Notes: generated from the letters alone by a model not told the origin. Shown: positions 9,481-19,542, numbered from the stretch's first letter. The stretch: 52,078 nt of DNA from Tranzscheliella williamsii (GCA_023212725.1 JALBYF010000096.1:1-52078); one strand, 5' to 3'. Program-made: numbers and translations.

Positions 9481-9897
9481 ATGCCTTACTGCAACGGGTA
9501 CTATACTAGGTATGGCTGCAATGATGGATTGGGCAGCGGAGCGCGAGCGGGCATTGGTGTTGCGATTGCTGCGGTGGTCTTGCTGCTGATCGCTGTGATC
9601 GGCTATACCGGAGTGCGACGGCGCAGGAGAAGATTTGCGGCGGCCAACAACTCGTCCAACATCCATATGGGATACCAAAACAACGGACAGCAGACGTACG
9701 CCCAAAGTCACAACTACAACACCGGGTATTCGCAACCGAGCCCGTACGGTCAGCCGCCCACGGGGCCGTCGTATGGCCCGCCGCCAGGTCCTCCGCCGCA
9801 GAACGACGACGGCGCCCTCTACGCACCTCCCCCCGGTGCGCCGCCGCCGGCCTACGTACCTAACACGGAACACAAAGGCGCCGAAACCAATGTATAG
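9481..9897 (+). CDS. RCR-like single-pass membrane protein with PPxY motif
   Basis: Predicted protein of 138 residues from ATG 9481; the frame extends two codons upstream only to a GTG. A short Cys-containing N-terminus (PYCNGYYTRYGCNDGLGSGA) leads into one transmembrane helix at about residues 23-44, then a run of six Arg that should face the cytosol. The rest is rich in Tyr, Gln, Asn and Pro and ends with PPPGAPPPAYVP, which contains a PPxY ligand for WW domains. This architecture matches the fungal RCR family (chitin synthesis regulation, Congo red resistance), whose members recruit the Rsp5 ubiquitin ligase and help sort plasma membrane proteins. The family call rests on architecture and the N-terminal GxxSGARAGIGVAIA-like pattern. 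Another small PY-adaptor is the alternative. Confidence 0.72.
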   Translation: MPYCNGYYTRYGCNDGLGSGARAGIGVAIAAVVLLLIAVIGYTGVRRRRRRFAAANNSSNIHMGYQNNGQQTYAQSHNYNTGYSQPSPYGQPPTGPSYGPPPGPPPQNDDGALYAPPPGAPPPAYVPNTEHKGAETNV

Positions 9898-10912
9898 TCA
9901 GCCTGCGCCGCTCCACTAGCTTGCTCGCACGTAGTCACCCCTGTGTATACTTTCGCCACCGTACTTCCCTCCACCTGTAGCATATTAAGCACCGATGCAT
10001 CTATGCCTCACAACGTGAGTGCTAGAACGTAAGATCAAGCCTTCCATTTTCGTTTTCGTCACGACGGCACTGTGCGCCAACACCAGCGTAGTTGGGTGGT
10101 AAAGTGAGCTGCGGCAGCGGCCTATGCGGCGACCAAGAATCACAATCAGGCCCGCCACTGCAGACGCGAAGCCAAACAGCGTCCATTTTTGTGATTGTTA
10201 AAGCTGGTGCGAGCGAAAACGGAACGAGGGCATCGGGGCGATGCTGCCGATCGCAGCGGTTTTGTGGGCTTTGCGTGTGAAATCGTTGCCATCACTGAAT
10301 TGCACCTGTACCCCGGATCGACAGTCATAAGTGTGAGACCATGTGCATCCGTGGCACAGCTGGCCTTGTGCTGCAGATGGTGAGCAGCAATTCACATTCA
10401 CATCATTATTAGCGTGCTGGGGTTCGACAGCGTGCAGTCGACGAAATTTGTCTGCAGCGCAGGAGAAGGCCAGCGCACTGGGCCAGCGATGTTGATAGGC
10501 AGGCGGCGCTGGGGTCAACCGACGCAGACAAGCGAAGCGGACCGATGGCAGAGGCGCATGCACGCTTGGCTGCGCTTTGTAGTCAAGCGCATCGAAGGAT
10601 ACTCAGCTTTTCAAAATTCGAATCCAAGACGGTCGTGTTTGCTTCTGTTTAGAAGGTTCCCAGGCTCGGCGTGGTATGTATTTTCTCGTAATGGCACTTC
10701 GCTTGGCCCATTTCAACATCATTCAACTCCACACATCCACCTTGCATGGTAGATCATCGGCCTTCGACCTTGTCACTTTACCACTCGGCCAGAATACTCG
10801 AGCCCTCTCCTGCGACAGCTGGCAAATGTAGTGTCGCCTTCGGTGTAGATCTGCGCCCCGCTGCGAGGCCCTTGTCAGTTCGTTGCGTCTCACAAACATG
10901 CAGCCGCGTCAG

Positions 10913-10951
10913 GCGATGAGGCGTAGCGGTGAGGAGTAGCGATGAGGAGTA
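10913..10951. repeat. 13-bp tandem repeat, three copies
   Basis: Three units of the form gcg(a/g)tgagg(c/a)gta follow head to tail at 10913, 10926 and 10939, and a fourth starts with gcg. Short and purely intergenic. Confidence 0.8.
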
Positions 10952-11079
10952 GCGCCGATCCGAGCACGAGCGACAACAGTGGATAGTGCGATCGTTGCTA
11001 TTCTAAGGCCGCGCCTGGGCTTGGTTTCCGCCGTTGTTCCTGCTGGACAAGCGGGCGGTAGATCTCTGTGAGCCCGCCT

Positions 11080-11740
11080 CATGCTGCCCTTTCCCAGTGC
11101 GCTCGCCTGCCAGGGCGTTGTGCGAAAGCGTCTTTCCCATCCGCTGCGCCCTGCCGATTTTCCCTGTTGGGTCGCGGCCTTGAACTACAATCCATTCGCC
11201 TGTCTCACCTGGCGCTTCCCAACTCCGCTGCCTCCCATCCTCGCGTCCCTGCCTCCCATCCTGCGGCCCTACCTCCCATCCTGCGTCTCTGCCTCTCCTT
11301 GTTCCAGTCCAACTGTCCGTCCGTCCCAGTCCACTCGGTTGAAGTCATTTTACCTGCCTTTTCGCCTCTCCCCTCTTCGTGTTGCCCGCCGCCTGCCCGC
11401 TGTTCTATCTGTTGCTTCGCTCCTCCATCGTTCCCTTCCAACCCCTCACCTACCTCTCCCTTCCGCGCCTACACCTCCGTCTCGAGCGTTTGTCATCGGT
11501 CTCGGTCGCCTCCGTTGCTATACCCTCCCTCCACCACCCGCGCTCTGCTGCGAAATTCATCCGGTCGCCCCGACAGCCATCCATCCATCACCGCCCGCTC
11601 CGCGCCCGCTCGCTAGCCCAGTAACATCCGTGTAGTGGTCTTGCTTTCCGACGTCAGGCTTTTGCTGCTTTCGGCGACAGAGTCACCCCCTTCGCCAATC
11701 CTCCTCCTCGGCCCCGCTTCCGCAACGGAGTCACAGCGAC
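11080..11740 (+). promoter_or_regulatory. Pyrimidine-rich promoter/leader tract
   Basis: For over 600 bases the plus strand is dominated by C and T, running up to the SUR7/PalI start codon. CT-rich stretches just upstream of the start codon are a common promoter and 5' leader feature of fungal genes; this one is unusually long. It contains about three 20-bp copies of ctgcctcccatcctgcg-type units (11228-11288). Confidence 0.6.
11228..11288. repeat. 20-bp CT-rich tandem repeat, three copies
   Basis: Units begin at 11228 (21 bp), 11249 (20 bp) and 11269 (20 bp), each with ct(g/a)cctcccatcct followed by a G/C-rich end. It lies inside the pyrimidine-rich tract. Confidence 0.75.
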
Positions 11741-11743
11741 ACG

Positions 11744-12775
11744 ATGAAAATCGCTCCGGTCCTCATCATCCTGCTCGGGTTCCTGGCCATCGGCGCTTCC
11801 TTCATCCTTCAGCTGCTGGTCGCCCTTGGGCTGCCTTACATCAAGGGCATCTATTTCCTCTACATTAACTTCGGCCAAGGAGGGACGGCCGGAACACTGC
11901 ACACTACTTTTGGCATTTGGTCACAATGCTTGTCGTATGCCGGAGAAGCAGCTGGGGCATCCGTCGGGCCAGAAGGATGTACCGCGACCGGTCTTGGCTA
12001 CCAGAAGGGGTCGACCGGTGGCGGAACGGATCTCGGCTTCGCAGCTGTGAATACGTTGTTTTTCGTCGACAAGCTACCTTATGCCCTCGTGCTCCAGCCC
12101 ATCTCGGCTGGCTTCACCGGTCTTGCTGCGGGAGCGGCTTTCCTTCATCTCTGCAGCAATACCTTCTTGTGGCCTCTGGCTGCGCTCTGGGCGTCGTTCC
12201 TGACAATGGCCACTCTTGTCATCGAGTTGGTCCTTTTCATTCTTGCCCGTAACCGAGCCCGGGGCTATACGTCGACTCAGTTGAGCGTTACCGGGAGCGA
12301 ACTCGGGCCTGCGATTTGGATGCAGGTCGCCTCGCTTCCTCCTGTCTTCTTCGGCTTCATGATGCTGGCGCTCGGGTGGTATCTGAAGCGAGCACGAAGC
12401 AACGACAACTACTACGATGACTATGAGCCGGCGCAACCCGCCTACGCCGGCGCTGGCTATGGCAACGAGAAGGACTACTACCAACAGCCCCGGCCCGTCA
12501 GCCGAGCCAGTCGGAGGTCGCGCTACGATGACTACTACGAGCCAGACGACGCGCGCGTCTACGGCAACGTGTCGCGCAGAGAGTCGCGACGGTCGGCGCG
12601 GCCCGCCTACAACGACTACGAGGACCGCTACGACGACCGTGTAGACCGTGCCGGCTCGAGGCGGAGCTACGCCGGCGACGCCTACGGGAGCAGGACTTCG
12701 CTTGCCGCACCCGCCGCCGGCCCGCCGTACCGCGGCGGCCGGTCGCGACGATACAGCGAGCGTGGCGCGTACTAA
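11744..12775 (+). CDS. SUR7/PalI family plasma membrane protein
   Basis: Predicted protein of 343 residues, single exon. The order is typical of SUR7/PalI (Rim9) proteins: a first transmembrane helix at residues 4-28, an extracellular loop of about 80 residues with the FGIWSQC motif and a second conserved Cys (GCTATGLGYQ), then three further helices (about 108-132, 141-168 and 185-208). The C-terminal 130 residues are cytosolic, rich in Tyr, Asp, Arg and Ser, with repeated DDYYE/DDYE-like patches. Family members sit in eisosome-linked plasma membrane domains (Sur7) or in the alkaline pH sensing complex (PalI/Rim9); the sequence alone does not decide between these. The neighbouring RCR-like gene points to a cell surface theme, which is inference. 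Confidence 0.82.
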   Translation: MKIAPVLIILLGFLAIGASFILQLLVALGLPYIKGIYFLYINFGQGGTAGTLHTTFGIWSQCLSYAGEAAGASVGPEGCTATGLGYQKGSTGGGTDLGFAAVNTLFFVDKLPYALVLQPISAGFTGLAAGAAFLHLCSNTFLWPLAALWASFLTMATLVIELVLFILARNRARGYTSTQLSVTGSELGPAIWMQVASLPPVFFGFMMLALGWYLKRARSNDNYYDDYEPAQPAYAGAGYGNEKDYYQQPRPVSRASRRSRYDDYYEPDDARVYGNVSRRESRRSARPAYNDYEDRYDDRVDRAGSRRSYAGDAYGSRTSLAAPAAGPPYRGGRSRRYSERGAY

Positions 12776-13226
12776 GCGGCCGCAGCCCCGTGCGCGGATC
12801 GACGATCGCGCTTTTCATCGCCCTCCCCCTCGCTTCCCCAGTTTTGCCGCCGCATCGCGCAGCCATGCCAGATGAGCAGATGCGCCGCGCTCGCCATCCC
12901 GGATCCCCCGTCGCCAACACCGGCCACACCCTGTCACTCTTTTTTGCCCACCCGCAGCCCACGCGTCCTGCCGGGCTGCACCCACTTTCGTTTTACATCT
13001 GCCCGCTCGCGATGCCGCCAAGCGCGCCCCTCCGCCACTGTGCTCTCGCGCCCAGGTCCGCAATTCTGTATCCACCTCGCCGTTCGCCTCGCCCCGGGCT
13101 GTACCATTGCCGTGTCACTGTCTGTTTACGATTGCGTGTAGCTGTTTGCGTGTGGGGGCCTAGCGGGAGAAAGTGCATATGCTGGTGGGGGTAGTAGTAC
13201 AACGGCCGGCGCGGGGGCAGGGGTGG
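12776..13226. other. Convergent intergenic region
   Basis: About 450 bp between the ends of the SUR7/PalI gene (plus) and the MFS gene (minus). No gene or clear repeat; it should hold both transcription terminators. Confidence 0.5.
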
Positions 13227-14849
13227 TCAGGGGCTGGCGGGGGCCGGGTTGGCGAGGTGGGAGGCCTGCATCTGGTCGAGGAGGGTCTTTGCCTCGCGGG
13301 CGAAGCGGCAGCGGGCGCGGATGCGGGCGCCGTACGTGGCAAAGACGAAGGGGAAGGGGAGGCAGGCGAGGGCGAGAAAGCCGGCGATGGCGGGGCCCCA
13401 GTGGATCCCTTGCTTGCCACCGATGGCGTACATGTCCGGCGTGAAGAGGGGGAAGGCGAAGCCCAGGAGCGAGCGGATCACCGAGTTGGCCGCCAGCACC
13501 GAGGCGGCATAGATCAGATACGCATCCGTCAGATACGACATGATGGCGAGAAAGATGAGCACCATGCCCAGCCCGAACGGCGCCCCGCCGATCACTGGCG
13601 CAATCCACGGCATCGACGGCGCATCCGTCGCCGCAAAGATGGCGAGCCCGACGACAATGGCCACCGCGCCCACCATCGCTGGCGCCAGCCGTGTCTCGGG
13701 CGGCGCTATGCCGCCGTGCTGCTTGGCGATGCGCATATAGCGCGGATTCTCGAAAAAGATAATATACGCCAGCGCCACCAGCATGCCCACCAGCACTCCC
13801 AGGAACGGCAGCCCGCCAATGCCGGCGCTCCAACCGCGGTCCCGCTGGAAGACCAGGGGGTAGGCACTGAACAGCGAGTACAGAATCCCATAGATCAGGG
13901 CAACGTAGATGCTGAGCAGGCTGACGATGGGCTCGCATGCCAGCAGCTTCCAGGGCCGGCTGAGTGCGACCTTGAACTGGGTTTTGAGACGCAGGTCGCG
14001 GTCCTTGTCGAGCTTGCAGATGTAGTGCTGCTGCGTGAGCTTGGCGAGCTTCTCGGCGCGCCAGCGGAGGAGGACGGGGGCGTAGGTCTCGGGCACGCTG
14101 ATCGCACCGAGCACCGTGATCACGCCCGAGAAGATGGCAAGCAAGGCAAGCACCCAGCGCCACCCGCCCGTCTCGCCGAGGAAGCCGCCGACGATGGGCC
14201 CCAGCGCCGGGCCGAGGAAGGGTGCGCTGGCAAACACGGCCAGCGCGACCCCGCGCTGATCCGCATTGAACATATCCACCAGCACGGCCCCGGTATTGAC
14301 CAGCGGACTAGAGCCAAAGAAACCGGCGAGAAAGCGAAAGACGATCAGCGAGGCCATGTTGGGCGACGCTACAGCGACGCCCTGCCAGAGCGTAAAGACG
14401 GCGTAGGTGAAAATGTACAGCTTGCGCCGGCCGACGACCTCGGAGAAGGGCGCCCAGAAGAGCGGGCCGAAGGCAAAGCCCAGCACAAAGATGGAGACGC
14501 CGAGCGTGAGGACGAGCTGGTTCGGCGGATGCAGCTCGTCGCTGATCGACTGCACCGCGCCCGAGTAGGCGCTCGAGGCGAGTGCCACCGAGAGCGTCGC
14601 CACCGCCACCTGCATCGTCACTAGCCACTTGTACCACCCCGCCCACCTCTGCGGATTCTCCGCATCGTCCGGCAGCCACTCGACCAAGTACGGCTCGCTC
14701 TCTGTGCCTGCGCCCGCGTAGTTGTGGTCCAGGATATCGCCAAACGACGTGCAGTACAGCCGGAAGGGCGCCTTGCGCAGCGTGTGCGTCTCCGGATCGG
14801 CTACCGCCACCGTGGCCGCCGAGGAGGGCTCTTTTTCTACGTCCGACAT
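13227..14849 (-). CDS. MFS transporter, DHA1-type drug/polyamine:H+ antiporter
   Basis: Predicted protein of 540 residues, single exon, ATG at 14849. After a cytosolic N-terminus of about 85 residues, twelve transmembrane helices are expected. Loop 2-3 has the MFS motif A variant WAPFSEVVGRRKLYI. Helix 5 carries LGPALGPIVGGFLGE, the antiporter motif C found in proton-driven exporters. The central loop (about residues 270-320, LLRWRAEKLAKL) fits DHA1 proteins of the TPO/FLU1 class that export polyamines, azoles or organic acids. The substrate is unknown. The next gene upstream, on the same strand about 530 bp away, is a Zn2Cys6 regulator, so co-regulation is plausible but unproven. A long frame on the opposite strand is a codon-bias shadow. 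Confidence 0.87.
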   Translation of the reverse strand: MSDVEKEPSSAATVAVADPETHTLRKAPFRLYCTSFGDILDHNYAGAGTESEPYLVEWLPDDAENPQRWAGWYKWLVTMQVAVATLSVALASSAYSGAVQSISDELHPPNQLVLTLGVSIFVLGFAFGPLFWAPFSEVVGRRKLYIFTYAVFTLWQGVAVASPNMASLIVFRFLAGFFGSSPLVNTGAVLVDMFNADQRGVALAVFASAPFLGPALGPIVGGFLGETGGWRWVLALLAIFSGVITVLGAISVPETYAPVLLRWRAEKLAKLTQQHYICKLDKDRDLRLKTQFKVALSRPWKLLACEPIVSLLSIYVALIYGILYSLFSAYPLVFQRDRGWSAGIGGLPFLGVLVGMLVALAYIIFFENPRYMRIAKQHGGIAPPETRLAPAMVGAVAIVVGLAIFAATDAPSMPWIAPVIGGAPFGLGMVLIFLAIMSYLTDAYLIYAASVLAANSVIRSLLGFAFPLFTPDMYAIGGKQGIHWGPAIAGFLALACLPFPFVFATYGARIRARCRFAREAKTLLDQMQASHLANPAPASP

Positions 14850-15381
14850 ACAGCCAGGCAGACGTGGCAGGCAGACGACGTGGCGGTAGCAGCAGCGCTC
14901 TTGTCAGTGCAAGTACTAGGCCGCTGCCCAGACACTGCTCTGGTTATATACTACGGTGGCCAGTGGGGGTTGCGCAACCGAGCTAGTCGACGCATGTGCA
15001 CGCACTCACCTTGCTACGGCCCGAACGTTCCGCAGCGTGGGTGCGATCGTTTCGCAGCCTGCAGATCGTTTGCAGCCGCTGGCTGAACTGCAAGTGGGAA
15101 GCGCCGCACCATTGTTGCATGCGGCGGTGGGTCTGAAGGCCGGGCTGTGCAGTCCTTTACGCTGGGCGGGTGCAATCAGCAGAGAAATGGCCGGCAGGTT
15201 CGAAGCGACCATGGGGCCAAAGAAGATGTCAGGAGTGCTGACATATTCAATTCATATACCGCACGCTTCACTCGACGCGGATAAACAGCGTACCACAAAG
15301 CAGCGTGAGTGTATGGCGCCTTATTCTCGGCAAGTGGCAGCTGTCAAGGAGAGGAACAGGCGCTTGTGGTGCAAGGATAGA
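14850..15381. other. Intergenic between MFS and regulator genes
   Basis: About 530 bp; promoter of the MFS gene and terminator of the Zn2Cys6 gene. No gene, RNA or repeat recognised. Confidence 0.5.
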
Positions 15382-18300
15382 TTACAAAAAGGGCATGTCG
15401 AGGCCGGCAGCTGCGAGGTCGGTGAGGGCGTTGTCGAGCCACATTTTGGCGAGCAGGTCGTCGTGGCCGAGGTCGATGCTGGGCGGGTGCGGGAGGTGGT
15501 CAGACGCGCCCGTGCTGGGTGAGGTATGCTGTGCGACGGGCTGTGCTGGTGGCGGGGCGCGGGTGCCGGTGGGCCCAGACCGCTCCGTAGACAAGTGCGG
15601 CTGCGGCTGCGGATGGCGAGTCTGCGTCGGCGACGGGCTGCCTTGAGCGGCGGCGGGGAAAGGCGACGGCGGTTGCGCGCTGTTCGCCCAGGACGCCATC
15701 GGGTGGTGCGACGTCGGCGGCGCGGCCGTCAACGTCTGGTCGTCGAGCCACTGGAGGAATAGTTGCGGATCCACCTCGCCAGGAAGCACATCCGCTGTGC
15801 TCCACCATCCAGAGCCCGGCCCGGACAGGTCTTGCAGCATCGCCGATCCCAACGGCCACCCGTCCCCGCCGGCCCTGCCAACATCGTCCCCCCCGATACC
15901 GTGGCCAGGGCCTGGCCCCGTAGCGGCGTCTTCTAGGATCTCTGAGATGCGGGTTGTGTTGGCAGCCGTCGGCGCTTCTGCACCACGCTCCCGTATCGCA
16001 GGCGCCACGATAGCCGCTGTCGGCAGTCCCTGTGGAGCAGCAGCCGGCGATGCTCCCCTGCAAGCTACTTCAGGGCCACCAGCAGCGGTGTGGCGAGAAG
16101 AGGGGGAGAGTACCTCGCCCGGTGTCGGGCCAGGCAGCGGTGATACTGCCGCGGCTGCGCGGACAGGCGGGTTTCCTCCATCGCGCTGCGTTGAGCCCTG
16201 TGTCTGTTTCTGTGGCGCCAAAGTGAGCGGCGCGTCGCCCGCGGTCCCGCGTGTTTTGGCGTCGGTCAGCACAAGCTGCTTGGCGAGCTGGCGCAGATAC
16301 ATCGAGTATCGGTTGGCCAGATGGACGCCGTCAGGCGCCGCTCTCTCCAAGGCGGTGATGACTTGCTGCAGCGACTGTGCACATCGCTTCAGCGGCAGGA
16401 TCGCGTCCGAGACGGCTGTCGCCTTGACGCAGAATACCGCCGCCATGACCAGCAGGAGGAACCACCTTGCCGGCGCGCACATCATGCTTTTCAGCTCCAC
16501 GGTGAGGATGCGAATCAGGCTCTGCGCCGCGGCCAGCGCCTCGCGGACAAAGGGATAGGCGGGATGCGTGGAAAAGCTGACCGTATACGACGCCCCACCC
16601 GCCCGAACCGCCGATCTGCCTAGCCTGCCTTTCGACCCGATCTCGGCCGCTTCCGAGGCACGGTACTGACGATGGTTGCGCAGCGTGCTCAGGCTCCGCT
16701 TGACCGAATCCAGCGCAATGCCGTTGGCGTACAGCCTGGCGTAGTGATACTCGACCCGCACTCGTAGCGATGTCATATCGCGCGTCGGCTCCATCCTGGG
16801 CTGGGTCCAGTTGGCCCAGTTGTCCAGGTCGTCGCGGATCGACTTGAGCGCAGGCACAAAGTCCTCGTCCTCTAGCAGCCGTTCCGTCACCGCTTTCGAC
16901 CGGTACAGGTTCTCGCACGTGCGGAAGACGATCTGGAGCAGCTCCGAATGGGCGCGAATCGCGATCCACGCCCGATTCGAGCCGGCAGCAATCCCAGCGT
17001 CGGCGCTGGCGGCACCGGAGCTCCTCTCCGCACCCAGCAGAAAGGGATGGGTACGGTCGCGAACCAGATTCATAAACGGTGCTGCTAGCCCCGGGCTCGA
17101 AATCCGCCGGCCGAGTCGGACGGAAAGGTGGCAGTCAGCATGGACACTGGACATCCACACACGCATCCGACGCTCTGCATTGAGCCGCGAAGCGACATGG
17201 CCGCTCGAAATGCCGCTGTAAGTGGAATCGTTGTGAAGGTCCAGCCTTTCGGCCAGGCGGAGCGCCGTTCCGGTCAGCATCCACGCTGTGTCGTCGAACT
17301 TGTCCGACTCGCGCATGTCAGCTTGCCGTGGCCGGCGTGCGGCTGTCACGCTGGGACGACTCTGGGAGAGACTCGGCAGCCTTGGTCGATGGCCTCGCTG
17401 CTGCGATGCAACATCACCGCCTGGCACAGCTGCAGGACTGGTCAGGAAAGCCGTCTCGTCCTGATCAGCCTCGTCGGAATCCGCCTCGGGTTCGGCTTTG
17501 TCGTCCTCGTCATCCGACTCTGAGCTAGCGTCTGGCGAAGCACGTCGATCATGTAGGTCCAGCGTAGCCCACTCGCTCAAGATGAGGAGCGCTTCGATGG
17601 TACCGATCGTATGTGACGCGGGCAAGAAGAAGGACCGGCTAATCTTCTCCTGCGTCCACTTGGAAATCTTGCGATGGAAAGTATTGACGGCAGTGACGTG
17701 AGCGTTGCAGTTGGCCACATCATAGCGAGAAGCGACCGAAAGCATCGCACCGAGCAAGATCGGCTCGCGGCAAACCAGTTCCGACAAGGCCTCGGGCGAC
17801 TTATCCAGCAGGTGAGGCGAGCAATGCGGCGCAAAGGAATGCATCTGTCGGACAAAGAAGTTGAGGAAGAAGCGGGCCTCACTGCGTTTGATCAGCTTGA
17901 TGCGGATTGGCTCGAACTTGCTCCAGCCATAGTTGTGCTTGAGAGGCGGAGGCGTGACTGCGCGAGACAGCAGCTGCGCTCCAGATCGTCGCACCACAGG
18001 CATGCGCTGGTCCGCTGTCGCCGAAGAGTGCGCGCCATGATTGCCGAGGTGAGTGCAAGACGATGCGGCGGCCGGGACGTTGTCTTCTTGCTCTTGTGAG
18101 TCATCGTGAGTAAAGGCCAAGTCCTCCTCCTCCGTCCCCTTCCGGCTAGCGCCGGGCTCATCTGTGGTTTCCCTCGAATCGACCGCAACACCGGCCAACA
18201 CGCGCAAGGCGTCCTTGCTGTGTTGCAGACCCACCTCAGCATACTGCTGCAACGAGTCAGGCCGAAGGTGGATCGGGTTTGCGGTATCTGTCATGTCCCC

Positions 18301-19119
18301 GTGCTCGTGAGAGCCCATTGGCTCTGACGGAAGCGAGGGCTGCATAGCGTACGTTACGTCCACTTCGCGTTCGTTTGCGACAGGCGACGATGCTGTTTCT
18401 GCAGCTGGATCAAGGAACAGTCTCCTTCTTTTGCGTTGATGTGGTGTGTGTTGATGAGCAGCGCGAGAATGCGCATCTTGCCGGTTTAGGCCATAGATCA
18501 TGCCGATGCTTGGAGCGTCTGCGGGATCCAGAGCGGAGACGGGAACATCGTGACGTGCTGAATGGAGCCTCGGGTTCGTATCGGGGAGCGAGGAGAGAGC
18601 AGCGCCAGCTAGCGCGTCGATAGCCAGGGTAGCGCTGGCGATGGCGATGGCGTCGTCGTCGTCGTCGTCGTCATCGTGGTCATTCGCAGACGAGGTCCTC
18701 GGGTTTTTCACCAGGTGATGCGCACCGAGGGCCTGAGAGCGTGACGAGCGTGCTTTCGGTCCGCGGCCGCGCGTAGACATGGTGAAGAGGCAAGGGCGCA
18801 TCTCGCGCTTGCACCGAGCACAGGGCGGCTCGGATGGAGCGGCCAGGTCGCCCAGCTCGCATCTCACCTTCTTGCTGCGGCATCCATCGCAAGCCTTGAA
18901 GGAACGCTGGAAGTCTTTCTTCGAAGCATGAAGGCTACTATCCTTTTCCGAGCGGCCACCCGCCTTCGGACCCGGCGAGGCAGAACAATGGGAAGCCGGC
19001 GAACCGCCCATGTGACTGTCTCTCACTGGAGTGTACGAGCCATTGCGGCGTGCTCCCTGGCCCGGACCTTGCTCGTGAGACCGCCCTGTAGTCTGTCTGG
19101 TTGTGGAAGAGCCCAGCAT
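15382..19119 (-). CDS. Zn2Cys6 fungal-type transcription factor
   Basis: Predicted nuclear protein of 1245 residues, single exon, ATG at 19119. The zinc cluster is complete: Cys77, 80, 87, 100, 103 and 110, spaced CX2CX6CX12CX2CX6C, with the basic RSKK patch between Cys80 and Cys87 for DNA contact. An eight-Asp run follows near residue 150. The middle (about residues 415-800, starting with a RFFLNFFVRQMHSFAPH stretch) matches the fungal-specific regulatory domain. It is interrupted by an acidic, low-complexity insert (SESDDEDDKAEPEADSDEAD). The C-terminal 250 residues are Pro/Ala/Gly-rich, as in activation regions. The target pathway is unknown; the adjacent MFS gene is one candidate target. 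The zinc finger is certain; exact ends of the middle domain are estimated. Confidence 0.9.
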   Translation of the reverse strand: MLGSSTTRQTTGRSHEQGPGQGARRNGSYTPVRDSHMGGSPASHCSASPGPKAGGRSEKDSSLHASKKDFQRSFKACDGCRSKKVRCELGDLAAPSEPPCARCKREMRPCLFTMSTRGRGPKARSSRSQALGAHHLVKNPRTSSANDHDDDDDDDDAIAIASATLAIDALAGAALSSLPDTNPRLHSARHDVPVSALDPADAPSIGMIYGLNRQDAHSRAAHQHTPHQRKRRRLFLDPAAETASSPVANEREVDVTYAMQPSLPSEPMGSHEHGDMTDTANPIHLRPDSLQQYAEVGLQHSKDALRVLAGVAVDSRETTDEPGASRKGTEEEDLAFTHDDSQEQEDNVPAAASSCTHLGNHGAHSSATADQRMPVVRRSGAQLLSRAVTPPPLKHNYGWSKFEPIRIKLIKRSEARFFLNFFVRQMHSFAPHCSPHLLDKSPEALSELVCREPILLGAMLSVASRYDVANCNAHVTAVNTFHRKISKWTQEKISRSFFLPASHTIGTIEALLILSEWATLDLHDRRASPDASSESDDEDDKAEPEADSDEADQDETAFLTSPAAVPGGDVASQQRGHRPRLPSLSQSRPSVTAARRPRQADMRESDKFDDTAWMLTGTALRLAERLDLHNDSTYSGISSGHVASRLNAERRMRVWMSSVHADCHLSVRLGRRISSPGLAAPFMNLVRDRTHPFLLGAERSSGAASADAGIAAGSNRAWIAIRAHSELLQIVFRTCENLYRSKAVTERLLEDEDFVPALKSIRDDLDNWANWTQPRMEPTRDMTSLRVRVEYHYARLYANGIALDSVKRSLSTLRNHRQYRASEAAEIGSKGRLGRSAVRAGGASYTVSFSTHPAYPFVREALAAAQSLIRILTVELKSMMCAPARWFLLLVMAAVFCVKATAVSDAILPLKRCAQSLQQVITALERAAPDGVHLANRYSMYLRQLAKQLVLTDAKTRGTAGDAPLTLAPQKQTQGSTQRDGGNPPVRAAAAVSPLPGPTPGEVLSPSSRHTAAGGPEVACRGASPAAAPQGLPTAAIVAPAIRERGAEAPTAANTTRISEILEDAATGPGPGHGIGGDDVGRAGGDGWPLGSAMLQDLSGPGSGWWSTADVLPGEVDPQLFLQWLDDQTLTAAPPTSHHPMASWANSAQPPSPFPAAAQGSPSPTQTRHPQPQPHLSTERSGPTGTRAPPPAQPVAQHTSPSTGASDHLPHPPSIDLGHDDLLAKMWLDNALTDLAAAGLDMPFL

Positions 19120-19542
19120 AGCTGAAACTAACCCGCATCAACGAGCCAATCCATCTAGGACGGGCAAAGGCGGAGACCAGAACTTTTGCAGCGAGGACCA
19201 GGAACCGGTCATGCCTTGGCGGTGATCAGACGCCGATGCTAGAGTGGTAGGGTGATTGGGGGGGAAGTAGGAGGTGCCCATGTGTGGAGCTCGGCTTTTG
19301 GCGGTTACTGGTCTTGCCAGTCGCTCAAGTAGACTTAACATAGCTGCTCCGACGCTCATGATATCCTCAGCCGTTTGTTCCGCACCTCGGTGAGCCCACA
19401 GATTAAGCAAGGGAAAGGACTGTGAGATGGATTGCATCAGAGCAAAAAGCTAGCGAAGAGAGGACGGGGGATACTCAGTGATGGTGGTGGTGTGAATACC
19501 GTCGGGCAGGCAGCAGGTTGGCGCCGGTGCGGGCGGCCGATA
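19120..19542. other. Intergenic, about 420 bp
   Basis: Promoter of the Zn2Cys6 gene and downstream region of the small two-exon gene. No further gene recognised. Confidence 0.5.

Larger units (their letters stand above)
9898..11743. other. Long intergenic region and leader before the SUR7/PalI gene
   Basis: About 1.85 kb without a credible gene. A 13-bp repeat occurs at 10913-10951, and from about 11080 to 11740 the plus strand becomes strongly pyrimidine-rich. The frames of about 180 codons at 11068-11635 are low-complexity Ser/Pro/Leu translations of that tract and are not supported as genes. Confidence 0.55.

Noticed and set aside
11068..11635. Two overlapping frames of about 180 codons in the pyrimidine-rich tract
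   Set aside because: Low-complexity Ser/Pro/Leu translations of a CT-rich leader; no family and no good start context.
13173..14624. 483-codon open frame on the plus strand
   Set aside because: Antisense to the MFS gene; rich in Arg, Glu, Gly and His as expected from the reverse complement of GC-biased codons, with no domain.
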